A DNA stretch of 64,000 nt from Sipunculus nudus (taxonomy: Eukaryota; Annelida; Sipuncula; Golfingiida; Sipunculidae): contig CM049322.1 in NCBI GenBank assembly GCA_026874595.1, positions 10,690,400 to 10,754,399 of the forward strand. The letters are read 5' to 3'. The notes beneath the pieces are model-generated. The model was not told the origin of the DNA. It did not search any database and saw nothing but the letters and a program-made list of their open reading frames with translations. The position numbers and the translations under genes are program-made. The stretch's first letter is position 1; each line of letters opens with the position of its first letter. Of this stretch, positions 36,337-47,742 are shown in pieces.

Positions 36337-39300
36337 TGCAGAGCATCCGAATTGTAACAAAATAATTGTAACCTTGACCTTGTATGCAATTTTAACATTA
36401 ATTGTTTAGCTATTTATTATTCTTTGGGTAAATTTATTAGTAGTAACTCAGATCACAGGATTTCATAGTGTCTGTATGTTTTATTAGTGGTTCATTAATA
36501 TGCATTAACATGCGTTAATATTTATTGTTCTCTCCAGCTATGCATGATGAAATATTATTATATTATAATTATTTGACAATTATTACATAGGCATAACAGA
36601 TCTGACAACCAAGAACACTCTTTGTTGGAGCTCATATCCCTAGTTTAGTAGATATGACTTTTCATAAGCAAAAGCGGTGGTCACACTACATGGTGATCTA
36701 TGTGGCGGGAATGTGCATGTATGCGCGAGGGATGATGTAACTCGTTATCGAAATGGTTGGGTCGTTCGCAGCTGCTAATAATATGGCAAGCCCCATTATT
36801 TGTTTTTGCATATAACCGGTATCGCAGGTATACGAGTGTGATATGTGATAACTTACAGTGTGCGAAGGGTCTCTTTTTTTTTGTTATGAACTGATAGAGA
36901 ACTACATGTAGTTTTAGTGGCCTTTCCTATTTGTTTTTGTTTACTACTTGTACCCCATACTGATAAAATATTTTCCAGCTTTCCGATGTGTTGATTTCTT
37001 TTATTTTTTACCATATCGTATTTAACTTAACGAATACTGGAACCTCTACAAAAGAAATATTCATGATTTACAAACTATATTAAAACCATACACCCCTCTC
37101 TGTTCTGGCATTCCTTATTAAAAGACGCAGAATCTACATTAATGTTTTGGATATTATTATAAATTTCTTAGGGTTTTTTTTATCCAACGTATGGATGTAT
37201 TTTTATTCGGCGAGACTCCTTGGAAGATATGTTTTAAGCTTACCCCCTTAACAATGTTATAACTAAATATATAAATGTCAGCATACCAAGGATTAGTTGG
37301 TGGTAAGAAATGTAAGTAACTATATGCATATATAGAAAAAACAGATTGACAACAAGAAAGAAATATGGGACAGATAGACCGTAGGCACTAAGGCATATAT
37401 AAATCAATAAGTGAGTCGAACAGGCTGACCTACTTTCGTGCATATTATCAATACAACATGGGTAGACAGGGAATTTGTTTTACCACTTCTGTCCTGTTCT
37501 GTTTATGATAATCCTGACCTGATTGTTTAATCTCTGACTTTTCATCATTCAAATGCTCTATTACGCGAAAGTATTTCACGTACATAATTGTAGGTCAGAT
37601 ACCGAAGTGTAGGCCACATACACTTGAATATTCACCCAGGCATTGTCTTAACCGGCATATGAAAAGAAAAAGCTTCATAATATGCCCATTCCAGGACATT
37701 GGGTGGAATGTTAATACTGAGTTTGCTTTAATATAGCGGCAGATTTGCTTACCGGTAAGGCACTCGAACCCAGGTTGCTAACCTCAGTTGTTAACCTTCT
37801 ATTCTTCATTGGTTTATGAGACAGGTCTACTGTAATTTTTTTTACCACAAGACAAAAATGTAAACGATATATATCTGTCCCAAAGTGTGGAGTAAGGGTA
37901 TACCAACATGTTTATTAATGTGAGTCTTGAACAAGTGTCAACGAATATGCCGATGTATCTCGTCCTCAAGGATATTATTTATTTAGTATATTACAAAGAT
38001 ATTGACCCCATTAAACCACTTTCTTCCTTGAATCACCAAGACACCTATAAGACTAAGATTTGATTACATGTATAAACCATGTATAAAATGGGTCAATGTC
38101 CAAATGTCCCAACCATGTTACCCAGCACATAGAAAATTAATTCCATCTTTATCATACACGCACACAGTTCGCGAACAGCTCAGTGTATGTTAATTAAATT
38201 CCTGGAAAAATCTTGTTTCACCAACCTACGTAAATTTTTACCACATTTCTTTTATTCCTGTTGATAACACACACATATGTTTTATGATAAATTTATCCAT
38301 AAACCTCACTAACTTTTCCCTGGTTTACTCGTTATATAGAGAGCTTAATAGTAATACATATGACAAATAAATAGAACACCAAAGTAAACAAAATGAAGAC
38401 CTGAATTGACAAAGTTATTCTTATCCTCTGAAAATATATTAATTTACGATAACTGGTCCATACTGAAGACCAAAACGAATATAAGGAATCCTAATCAAAA
38501 CTTATAATTAAAAATTGATTTTCTTAATTTTTTTCTTTGAATTTTTCACGATCCCGTTCAGGAATCGGACGGCCGAATTCACCTGGCAGACCAGCAAGGA
38601 ATATCACGGGGCAGCAGAAGTTTTAAATTTAAAATTCTATTGTAACTTGTCTAAAATATGTGTGAATTATTTGTTTTCTAAATTGACACAAAGCAGCTTT
38701 GAATTTGTAAGCATGGTTTGGTTTGACGTGATAGGCCAAGCCATCCTTTGTATGACGTGATAGGCCAAGCCATCCTTTGTAACTTGTGTACAGTTGTTTT
38801 AGAACGATAGGAATTTAGCATAAACAGGTCCCTTTGGCGTCCCAAACAACAAAAAGGCCATGTGTTTTTATATTTAAATTCTTTTTAGCTGAAATCAAGT
38901 GGCTACACGACATATCCGTAAACAGAATCATTATTATTACACCTTTGTTTGTTATTATATTTATGGGATAGTGTGTAATTAACGGTCCTTATTCCCGGAA
39001 ACATCTTGAATCCCTCATTTGCACATCAGCTTTATTAAGAACAAATATGACTCCGTATTCAAATATGCATGTATGTATCACATGAATTACTATGACCATG
39101 CGTTCGAGTTTTCTTGTTAATACAATTAAAAGTTATAGGAAGACAACCTTAGGAAAGGAGCCTTTATTCTGAATTTAGGCAAATAGATTGGAGATACAAA
39201 TGTGTCGATAAAAAAGCTTCAAAAAGAATATGTGCGATCCCATTCAAGCAAAAAAAAATCATGATAGAAATATTCTATATAATTATATAGCTACTGAAAT

Positions 39301-39442
39301 AAAGATTCTGGGTTGGTTTTCAATGTTTCAAGGTTAACGATTAATTAATAAAAAATGGAATATTAGAGAAAAAATTGTTTGTGTTATTTCATAGAGAAAT
39401 GATTCACAGGTCCGAAAATGAATAAAACATTATATCCTCTGT
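36337..39442. other. Non-coding, may include upstream part of the Harbinger element
   Basis: A/T-rich. A 29-bp tandem duplication, TGACGTGATAGGCCAAGCCA plus 9 bp, lies at about 38724-38781. I looked here for an N-terminal THAP or Myb-like exon of the transposase and did not find one. The element's left TIR was not located. Confidence 0.4.
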
Positions 39443-40404
39443 ATGTTTTTGATTAATCTTTGGCTGGAATTTCACAAATGGAACCTTGAAATTCTAAATT
39501 ACAATACATATCATCCAAGTTCCACCCAAGATCCACGTGGTATGTTATTTTATACCGGACTAGAAAATAATGATACCTTTAAATTAGTTTTATCAACTCT
39601 GGGACCTGCTGCATATCATTTAAATTATTATGGTGGCTTTGTTCTTTCTGAACCAGTTGAAGACCTGTTTATGTTGACATTTATTAAACTGAAGCAACAT
39701 CAAACAAATTTTGAGTTGGGTAGAATCTTTAATATGAGTGAAAATGCAATTACTAGTGCTTTTGTTACCTGGATAAATTTCATGTATTTGCAGTGGAATG
39801 AGATTAACTGGTGGCCTTCCAGGCAGTTAGTAGATTTCTTTACACCTACTGATTTTAAAAACAAATTTTCAAGCACAAGAGTAATAATTGATACAACAGA
39901 GTTTCCTTTGCTTAAACCAATTCAGCCTTTATCCCAACAAATTACATTTTCTCATTATAAAAACAGAAAATTTTAAAGGCACTTTTGGTTGTTCTCCAGG
40001 TGGTCTTGTTTCTTACATTTCTAATGTGTATGGGGGTTCAGCAAGTGACAGGCAGCTGTGTGAGAGGAGTGCTTTAATGAAGTTATGCAATTCAGGTGAT
40101 TCTATTTTAGCAGATAAGGGGTTCAATGTACAGGATATTTTTTCAACCATACCATATATACTTGAATGTACCTACATTTGAAAAAAAAAAAAAAAAACGT
40201 TTGTCATGTGAGAATGTTTTAAAAGATCGTAAAATAGCAAGTAAAAGAGTACACATTGAAAGAATAATTGGTTTAGCTAAGACATTTAAAATATTAAGAA
40301 GTCCCTTGAACAACACGGAATCTGCTCTTGCATCTAAGATCATTTGTTTTACACTGTGTAATTTCGTCCTTGCATTATTCCAAAATTATGTAAGTGCCTT
40401 ATAA
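39443..40404 (+). pseudogene. PIF/Harbinger (ISL2EU-type) DDE_Tnp_4 transposase, frameshifted
   Basis: Transposases of this family cut and rejoin DNA at the element's ends with a DDE catalytic triad. The first frame (39443-39976) has a helix-turn-helix-like region (LSEPVEDLFMLTFIKLKQ) and the first Asp in VIIDTTEFPLLKP (codon at 39890). The frame then shifts near 39960 to KGTFGCSPGG, SNVYGGSASD and the second Asp in ILADKGFNVQD (codon at 40113). After a second shift near 40160, before an A run, come RVHIERIIGLAKTFKIL with the Glu (codon at 40258). Spacing and motifs match HARBI1-like DDE_Tnp_4. All three catalytic positions persist, but two frame breaks make it a pseudogene. An N-terminal DNA-binding domain was not found. 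It converges with the minus-strand YqaJ gene. Confidence 0.9.
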
Positions 40405-40858
40405 ACATACTACATGTATTTAAATGCATGAACAGAGAACTTAAAAAAATATTATTGAAACTGTGAAATATGTTATATAACGTTTCTATATAACAATTCC
40501 TTCACAAATACAAGATCTAGTACCAGGGTTCTTATGTTCACTCTTTATCATATAGTTGATTATATATTGGATGACAAATAAAACTGTTGTAGTGAAAATA
40601 CCATGTCAACATCTATGTTGAAACCATCTATGGCTTACATATGATTAAGTCACCTAACCAATATATGCAACAGTTCTTTAGATATTTATGAACAATGCTG
40701 AAATTTGAAATGTGATATAACATACATGTATTTTATTCAGTTTTAATTGTATCATCCGATTTAAATTATTTTAGGGATTTTCCATGGTACTGAATACTCC
40801 AATTTTAGTTGGGTATCCCCACCCTGTATATCATGACTTGTACATTGACAAGACCAGG

Positions 40859-41670
40859 TTATGATTCAAACTCATAACTGTAATATTTCTTAAACAATAA
40901 AACATCCACCAGAGCGTTCTTGAAATGGTTTTCAAAGAATCTGTTAAGTTTGACAAGTATGGCATCTATGAATGTTGCGTCATATTCCACAATTATTATT
41001 TACGTGTCTCTGAATGTGTGTACAACTAGGTAGCACTTTTTTTCCTTCTGTTACACATCAATTGACCTTGAATCTGATAATAATAATTATGATTTTTATC
41101 AAGAACCATTTGTTCACTACCATTGTTTTCTGCTCTCATATATGTAACTGTAGAAGAAGTGATCATTTCATCTCTTGCTGTGTATGAACATTTAATTTGT
41201 ACAACTGAAGTGTCATATATAACTCTGTCTGGAGAAGCGGCAAGGAAAGGATATGATTTACAAACAAAAAGGCCACACTTATGAGTTTTGATACCTGTCA
41301 ATGATTCAAATTTTTAAGCTGCTACAGATTCATATTTTATACCATGAAGGCATGCTGGTGTTTTAAAATTTGAGGGAGAAATCAAGTTGCATGCTAGTTT
41401 ATCCATATCTCTTGAATCAGTTGATTCTCATATACTTCCAAAATTAGACGATGTTAGCCGCTTTCTCCTTTCCTTGAACCACAACTGCTGTTTGAACTGC
41501 TCCCTTGTATTTTTCTCAATATATGCTATTTGACTCTCACTTATATCAGTTACATTTATTAAATTAAGAAAGTTATCCTCCTTGGTCCACTCCCAGTAAT
41601 CATGATCATTTGCCACAGCTGGGATGTTGGCTGGAGAAAACAGTTGTCGGAAAGTCAGATTTGATGTGGA
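40859..41670 (-). pseudogene. YqaJ nuclease exon with stops
   Basis: Acceptor TATTTCAG just before 41670. N-terminal part: QLWFKERRKRLTSSNFGSI, the usual YqaJ lead-in. After two stops come YPFLAASPDRVI, with the conserved SPD aspartate, and VVQIKCSY, where families usually have an E-x-K (EIKC); here Gln replaces the Glu. YYYQIQGQLMC follows. An A run then shifts the frame to CYLVV and, after one more stop, VEYDATF and KLNRFFEN, ending at a TAA near 40859. Confidence 0.85.
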
Positions 41671-41869
41671 CTGAAATACAAATTAGGGTTACAAATAGGA
41701 AATGGGAAGCTGAAATTCCACAACAGGTATCAGAAAATTAACAGAATCATCAGTAAAGTAAGGCATTAAATTTTCTGACATGACTAAAAAAATTTGGCAA
41801 TTGAGATGGAAAATGAAATCTTTAAAAATGTGCAATTTTCTTCAAAAACAGAACTACAGATGGATATGA

Positions 41870-41983
41870 GATAAAATTCAATGTAAGTGGCCGAAGCAGT
41901 CTTGTATGCAAGATAAACCATTTCAAGATCTAAAGACATGCATATTTTTAGGTGAACACATCAACCTACTCCTGAGAAAAGGG

Positions 41984-42022
<39 letters not shown>

Positions 42023-42240
42023 TATATATATATGAAAATTATAAGGTAGGTCGGTTGCCCTCTGTCTGGTCTTTGATGGATTTACCCTCTGTGAAAACAA
42101 CTGCAGGTGGCGCCACCATGTTTTGCTACAACATGGAGGTATCCTAAATATGTGTAAATTTGAAATTTCAGACTGATACATAAACTAAATCTTGAGATAA
42201 ATGCATCAACATTATCTAAAATACATGATTGCAAGGGTGC
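41870..42240. repeat. Family-1 module inside an intron of the YqaJ gene
   Basis: The intron between 42834 and 41670 contains AGTCTTGTATGCAAGATAAA, CTACTCCTGAGAAAAGGG, a (TA)n tract (41986-42018), GCAGGTGGCGCCACCATG (palindrome 42106-42117) and GGTATCC...TTTCAGACTGATACAT. These match the ~125-bp units at 10970-11400 and 17570-17860, so a piece of family 1 lies inside the Harbinger element. Confidence 0.65.
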
Positions 42241-42833
42241 CACTGGTCTCATAAATGATATATTAACCTATGTAGAAGCTGAGGTTGAGTAGAGGCCTCC
42301 GGGTGATAAATTAGTAATATTCATCACTAGTGCTCCTGATACTGGTCATGATTGAACTGTCCATGATAATTTATGAAGGCAAAAGTCATATGGCAATCCA
42401 TTCATTAATTTATTGAAATACTGAGCTTTTGAATCATATGTAATAACAGGGATATTTGGGAATGGGCCACTGAAACTTACTCTCATCCAAGTTTGGATTT
42501 GCCTTTGGGTTACAAGTGGAGACAGCCATGAATTTTACCACTCAACAAAATGGATAACTGTATTTTTTTAATTTATACTTTAATATGTCAGAGGATAACA
42601 TGGCTATACATTTTCACATAACATATGTATAAGTAAAACCTGTAATTGAGAATCTTTTTTTCTTCCATCCTTAATCTGCTAAACCTAAATATATATGTGC
42701 AACACTATTACTTGTTGAACAACAGGGTTACAGCTGCTCAAAAAAGTGCTACATTACTACAATTTAAATGATGTTAGATCATAAAGGTCTTGTATTTTAC
42801 ATATAATATGTTTAGAAACACAAAACAATATAC

Positions 42834-42995
42834 CTGACAATTACAATATGTTGATCTGAACTGGTCCCTGTCGGCAGGATGCTTCCTAAACTCTTGGGTT
42901 CGTGGGTCAAAGCGTAAACTATGTTTCCCACGAATGTTCTGAAGCTCTGCAGCTTTCACCGGTGAACCCCTATGTCCCTTTACATGGTTGAACTT
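42834..42995 (-). pseudogene. Linker exon between SWIM and YqaJ
   Basis: Acceptor GTTCAGTAG just before 42995, donor CAG|GTATAT at 42834/42833. The exon is 162 nt, phase 0 at both ends, and reads GSPVKAAELQNIRGKHSLRF and FDPRTQEFRKHP. An in-frame TAG is removed if the downstream of two overlapping acceptors is used. Confidence 0.75.
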
Positions 42996-43076
42996 CTACT
43001 GAACCAGTTTATGAGTATCATGGTAAATAACATAATTATATTTTGAAGGCTCTTTATTATAATAAAATGTCACACA

Positions 43077-43083
43077 CACAGAT

Positions 43084-43138
<55 letters not shown>
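43077..43138. repeat. (CA)n(TA)n compound microsatellite
   Basis: CA repeats to about 43108 then TA repeats to about 43138, within the SWIM-linker intron. Confidence 0.95.
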
Positions 43139-43141
<3 letters not shown>

Positions 43142-43428
43142 GAATACATTTACAAATACAGCTTGACTGATTCACATGTGCAATGATTGTAAATAATATA
43201 TATGCAAACACCTTATGATCTTTTATACCTTCTTATAAACATAAATATACTGCCTTTGGACAACTCTTACTTCATTTTGATGGCTTACTCATGAATCTTA
43301 AGATTTTTTTTTTCTTTAACAGTTTATTATTAATCCCATATATATTCAAACATTTTATTCACATTGATTTTTTTACTTATATTGATAAAATGTATATTTT
43401 GGTGCATTATTAATAATTATTTTCTTAC

Positions 43429-43693
43429 CTGGGTACATGTCAGTTCTGTAAGCACATTTTCATTTTCTTTGAAACATACTGCAGCATATATCACACAAGC
43501 TACATGTTTACAGTGAGCAGTCGGCCCCTGCCCAGCCCCACACTCGCACTGGGCTTCTTGGACAACACCATTTTTATCGAAGCTGACATCAACCATGTAG
43601 TGGACAGTTTTGCGCATTTCAGCCCACACTGATGCCATCAGGAAGAACTGTGCTCCGCATATTGCTTTGGTTATTCTAATGTATCTCACATAC
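43429..43693 (-). pseudogene. SWIM zinc-finger exon
   Basis: Acceptor AATCCAG before 43693 and donor CAG|GTAAGA at 43429/43428. The open 265-nt exon carries the SWIM signature CECGAGQGPTAHCKH (CxC, 8 residues, CxH), with all four zinc ligands intact. The preceding strand-rich part includes VHYMVDVSFDKNG. Ends on a complete codon. Confidence 0.9.
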
Positions 43694-44292
43694 CTGGATT
43701 ATAAATTGGCATTTATTAACAAATTTCACACAATCTAACAAATTAAAATATTATTGATTAGCAAAAGTAAACTAATCTTATTTAAAGAGTATAATATAAC
43801 ATAATCACTGAGATATATTGATATTTTTATCTTTTCCTGTTAAAATATGTACCAAGATAATTTATTAGTTAATGCATAGACATCAATATTTTAAATCTAA
43901 TTTCTTTTCCATACTAAATTCCTTTCTGAAACAGGTTTTAATATAATTATATAGTTTCATGTACTGATGTTACTTCATGTCACATACAAATGTATGTTAT
44001 GGGCACATATTTATGCACATCAGATCTAAGGAATAAAAGCAGTCTGCTTTTGTTTCATTTAATCTGTGTGAAACAGCATTGTTGATTAGTGATGTGCTGG
44101 GCAACGCCAATTATGAATTCTAGTGTTACTTGAAAATGTCTGCTTCTGGACTTAAGTGATGTGGTCAGAGCCGATTTGCTTACAACAATCATTAAAAAAT
44201 GTATGTTTATAATCACTCCTTGCCAACCAGTAAGAAACAAAGGTTGGATCCTCATGTATTTTAAAAACATATATTCTTATTATAAATCTTAC

Positions 44293-44499
44293 CTCTCATA
44301 ATACATTTCAATGCATTTCCTTTCAAGGGACTTCCGATATAATTTAAAGTAATCCAACAGTCTATCATGGTTTATTTGAGGAAACTCTTCCATCATCCCT
44401 CCATGCAGGTCTTTGTACCCTGTTGAGGGCAAGGACATCTGATACTCCTGAGGCACTAAATCTCCACAGGAAACAGGGTTTCCATCATTTGTTTCTAAC
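44293..44499 (-). pseudogene. Exon upstream of SWIM domain
   Basis: Acceptor TTTGCAG at 44502-44500 and donor AG|GTAAGA at 44293/44292. The 207-nt segment is open and includes YKDLHGGMMEEFPQINHDRL and SLERKCIEMYYER. It ends two bases into a codon completed by the next exon. No stop inside. Confidence 0.8.
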
Positions 44500-45529
44500 C
44501 TGCAAACATGCACTTAAACTATTTAATATTTTTTTTAATTATCTTATGTATATATATTCTTAACATTACATAAGGTAAATAAAATTGTTTTATGAAACAC
44601 CTAAACAAACATGTCATGGATATAAAATAAATTTATATTTGTTTAAAAACAAACAAACTTGTGCAAATATAGCCAGTAGCCAATACATTTCAGGAATTTA
44701 AACATTAAATAAAGGAAAGGCCACATACACAAAATTTTCATTGGTAAATTGAAAATTTTTTCTGTTGATAATTCCTTCAAATTAAGGGATTTATGAGTAT
44801 TTTTACACCTGTCAGGAAACTCACACAAATATACATAGTGTTTTGACCAGTAAATAAAAATAAAAATCCACACTTGCATCATATATTATAATCCTACAGC
44901 CCAAAATACAATTTCTAGTTGTTGCTTTATTTTATACAGCCTTTACAGTGTCCTTAAATTCATATATTTTAAATCTACTTAAATTTATTCCTTGATTCGT
45001 CACTGATTTTAACTAAATTCTTATTATTTTTCATTGTGTATTATGCATGATTTTTTTTAATTTTCACTTTTAGGTCTGTTTATATACTTTTTATTAGTAA
45101 TATACTATTTATTACTACAATTACCTCATTTATTACTAACATTTGACCTATATTATAAATAGGCTATAATAATCTAACAATTAGCATTATATAATTGTAC
45201 CGATTGAGATAAAACTGTAAATCAATCATAACCCATTATCAAATAAATAAATTAATTACATTTAAGTTCAAATTTCCACACAAAGGTGTACAACATCGCC
45301 GGCTACAGCGCGCTTGTCGCGTCAAAAGGGGGCGTGTCATATGTAAACACAGGCCTTGGAAAAAAATATAAAACATATTAAAATGTCTAATCTACCCAAT
45401 CTGTTGAATAATATTAATAAAAAAAAAACTATCATTTTTAAACAAATTTTATTTATTATTAGTCTTTAAAATTCATATTTTGTCATTTTCATCGTAAATG
45501 AATAATATTTTGACGCTATTTTCTCCTTA

Positions 45530-45665
45530 TATCGCCCGCAGATTATCACTTTCCTTTGAATCAAATCTTTCTTTTCCCGTACATTCAGAGCTTGCGTTTT
45601 CTTAGTTCATTCCTGAGTTGACACAGTGTCCAGCCAGCATATCGATTTTCTCTTGTCCCGGCCAT
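45530..45665 (-). pseudogene. Likely first exon: SAP-like motif
   Basis: ATG at 45665-45663 opens a frame with RYAGWTLCQLRNELRKRKL, the first half of a SAP motif, then a TGA at 45587-45585. A neighbouring frame continues with REKKDLIQRK, which fits the second half (GKKADLIERL in typical SAP motifs), implying a small indel. SAP motifs bind DNA. Assignment to the downstream exons rests on position, strand and the known presence of N-terminal SAP-like segments in related proteins. Confidence 0.55.
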
Positions 45666-46873
45666 GTTGGATAAAATACTCCGCAACGAAAACCCCCGCT
45701 TCGGATCGTTTGTTTACTCAGCTGTGGCAGACGTTTACCGTGTTTGCGTATCAGCGCCCCCTTTCGGCCATTTCGGAACTACATGAAAATGTACCCCATT
45801 AGACTAACAATTAGGAGACGGCTCAGGAGACTTTGATTTTTTTCTTATTTATAGTGTTAATATGTACTTTTTTTCAAAACGCTTAGACTTAATTTACTGA
45901 ATTTTCTTGTAGATTTAATTGAAAAAATTAATCAGTGATTGAAAATTATGTTGATTAACTCAGTGCGAGTCTCGAGCACCAAAAGATACAGATCCGTAGG
46001 AACATCATTTTTTAGGCGGGGGGCAATGGAAATTTTTTTGGGGGGCGGGTGATGGCAGAGGGTTGTAAGATATGGGGTTGTAAGGTAAGATATATATTTA
46101 TATATATATATACATGGCTGTTGTTACAAGACTAAAATTATATCCCTGCATGTCATGAAAAAAAGGATATATCAGTTCGATCTATCAATCTCTTAATAAG
46201 AGTTGTTCTTCATTCCCCCATAGCCGATCCGTCCACATTATTTTAAGTTTTATCTAAATTTCGAAGACATATCTCGGTCATCCACAAACACGGCCGATTA
46301 CATGACCTCCTACCACCATTACAAAACTTATAAAATGGCCGTTACGTCTCATCAATATGAAAACACGATTGAAGGCCATGACATATACAACCAAAAAGAG
46401 CTACAATTACATATCACTCGAATTTGAAGAACTATATCGTTAAAGCGTATAACGCATGTGTTTGGTTCATATGTAATATTGACCTGGCCTTGACCCAGAG
46501 TGGTTGCTTGGCTTCCGTGTTCAGGCTAGATAGTTAACACCTGTTATCTGTACACGTGGAAAGGGGAAAGTTCAAGAAGAGTGCTAAATCGCAATTAATC
46601 TTCAATAAGAATATGCTGAGGAAGCCTAACTCAAGATAAGATATAAATTGTGACATATACTGTTACTACTGACCCTTTATTATATTTATCACACAGTTAA
46701 ACAGAAACGGGAACTTTCTGAGTATTGGCACAAGTTTTGGGTGACATTTGTGGATAACAAAGGGTTAATAGAAATATGCGGATATTAAATATTACGCGTT
46801 AAATAAACAACATTGTATGAAACAACTGCATGTAAAGAAATATAGATTTAACACCAATACAGACACAGACACA

Positions 46874-46877
<4 letters not shown>
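45666..46877. other. Region upstream of SAP exon, then A/T-rich spacer
   Basis: 45666-45780 is GC-richer than its surroundings and lies directly upstream of the minus-strand SAP exon, so it could hold that gene's promoter or the element's right end. A G-rich stretch lies at 46015-46090. No other gene is seen. Confidence 0.4.

Positions 46878-46912
<35 letters not shown>
46878..46912. repeat. (TA)n microsatellite flanked by a short direct repeat
   Basis: TA alternation with AACACCAAT(A/G)CAGACACAGAC on both sides (about 46850 and 46916). Confidence 0.9.
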
Positions 46913-46917
<5 letters not shown>

Positions 46918-46944
46918 CACCAATGCAGACACAGACACAAATTA

Positions 46945-47155
46945 TATATATTGGGCCTGGACAACCAGTGGTGAACCGCTTTGCCCTCTCCGCTGGAGAC
47001 CTGGGCTCCATTCCCGGCGTGACTATGAGAGTGGGTTGCAGTGGCCAGTCCAAGTTCAGTGGTTTACTCCGGACCCTCCGGATGCCTTCACATTTACCGA
47101 CTACCTAGCGCCAACTTCCAAGCCAGGGAGATCGCCTCGTATTAGTTATTATACC
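46945..47155 (+). repeat. SINE-like repeat with tRNA-like head
   Basis: GTGGTGAACCGCTTTGCCCT followed by a B-box-like GGGCTCCATTCCC, then AGAGTGGGTTGCAGTGG and GGTTTACTCCGGACCCTCCG. The last motif resembles a core block I associate with molluscan SINEs (inference). No intact tRNA fold. Confidence 0.5.
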
Positions 47156-47231
47156 TAGGTGTACGATCCATGTAATATAAATAATTTTGTTTTTATTTTA
47201 TATGATATTTATATATAAATATATATATATA

Positions 47232-47398
47232 GATGAAAAGGGTATACACAGAAAAGCGGTTCACTGCCAGTGGGATTCGAACCCACGATCTTCCGATTTC
47301 CGGTGCGGCTGCCTTAGTCCACTTGGCCATGACAGATTCCCAACCTCACTGTGTATTTGTACACTTTTATAGGAACCAGCGAAGTGACGTCATGGTAG
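47232..47398 (-). repeat. tRNA-like SINE, copy 1 of a direct pair
   Basis: On the minus strand a ~73-nt tRNA-like stretch (47334-47262) has a perfect B box GGTTCGAATCC, a paired GTGGG/CCCAC T arm and a mostly paired acceptor stem. The anticodon arm is poor and lacks U33, so it is not a working tRNA. Body and tail contain TACACTTTTATAGGAACCAG and TGACGTCA. Confidence 0.75.
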
Positions 47399-47486
47399 TG
47401 ACGTCATGGTCTCACCCACTACACGTGTCGGCACAGCGACTTTTGCATGCAGCAGAGAGAACTGATGGCTTTATTTGGTGTACGGC

Positions 47487-47490
<4 letters not shown>

Positions 47491-47537
<47 letters not shown>
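47491..47537. repeat. (TA)n microsatellite
   Basis: About 47 bp of TA between the two SINE-like copies. Confidence 0.97.
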
Positions 47538-47540
<3 letters not shown>

Positions 47541-47574
47541 TGTATGAGTAGCCATGCTGGTTCATTGTTTCATA

Positions 47575-47742
47575 GATGGAAAGGGTATACACAGAAAAGT
47601 GGTTCACTGCCAGTGGGATTCGAACCCACGATCTTCCGATTTCCGGTGCGGCTGCCTTAGTCCACTTGGCCATGACAGATTCCCAACCTCACTGTGTATT
47701 TGTACACTTTTATAGGAACCAGCGAAGTGACGTCATGGTAGT
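47575..47742 (-). repeat. tRNA-like SINE, copy 2 of a direct pair
   Basis: Nearly identical to 47232-47398 over about 167 bp in the same orientation; one visible difference is AAGCGG versus AAGTGG. Such identity points to recent duplication or two recent insertions at TA-rich targets. Confidence 0.75.

Larger units (their letters stand above)
40859..45665 (-). pseudogene. Spliced SAP-SWIM-YqaJ companion gene of the Harbinger element, decayed
   Basis: Read on the minus strand: likely SAP exon (45665-45530), SWIM-upstream exon (44499-44293), SWIM exon (43693-43429), linker exon (42995-42834) and YqaJ exon (41670-40859). GT-AG signals and phases agree at each junction from 44499 to 41670. YqaJ is the lambda-exonuclease-like nuclease fold, known as the second protein of ISL2EU elements; SWIM is a zinc-binding module. 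The last exon has in-frame stops at 41430-41428 (TGA) and 41316-41314 (TAA), a frame slip at an A run near 41030 and a further stop, so it is dead. One or more exons between 45530 and 44499 are probably unassigned. The alternative, a domesticated host gene, is less likely given the breaks and the adjoining transposase. Confidence 0.85.

Noticed and set aside
38515-38760. THAP or other DNA-binding exon for the Harbinger transposase
   Set aside because: No C2CH pattern or Myb-like helix pattern found; only an A/T-rich frame ending in a 29-bp duplication.
41428-41430. TGA in the YqaJ exon read as selenocysteine
   Set aside because: A conserved Cys position makes this tempting, but a TAA, a frame slip and another stop follow in the same exon, so simple decay is sufficient.
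47262-47678. Two genuine tRNA genes on the minus strand
   Set aside because: The T arm and B box are perfect, but the anticodon arm does not pair well and lacks U33. The pair sits in a 167-bp repeated body typical of SINEs.
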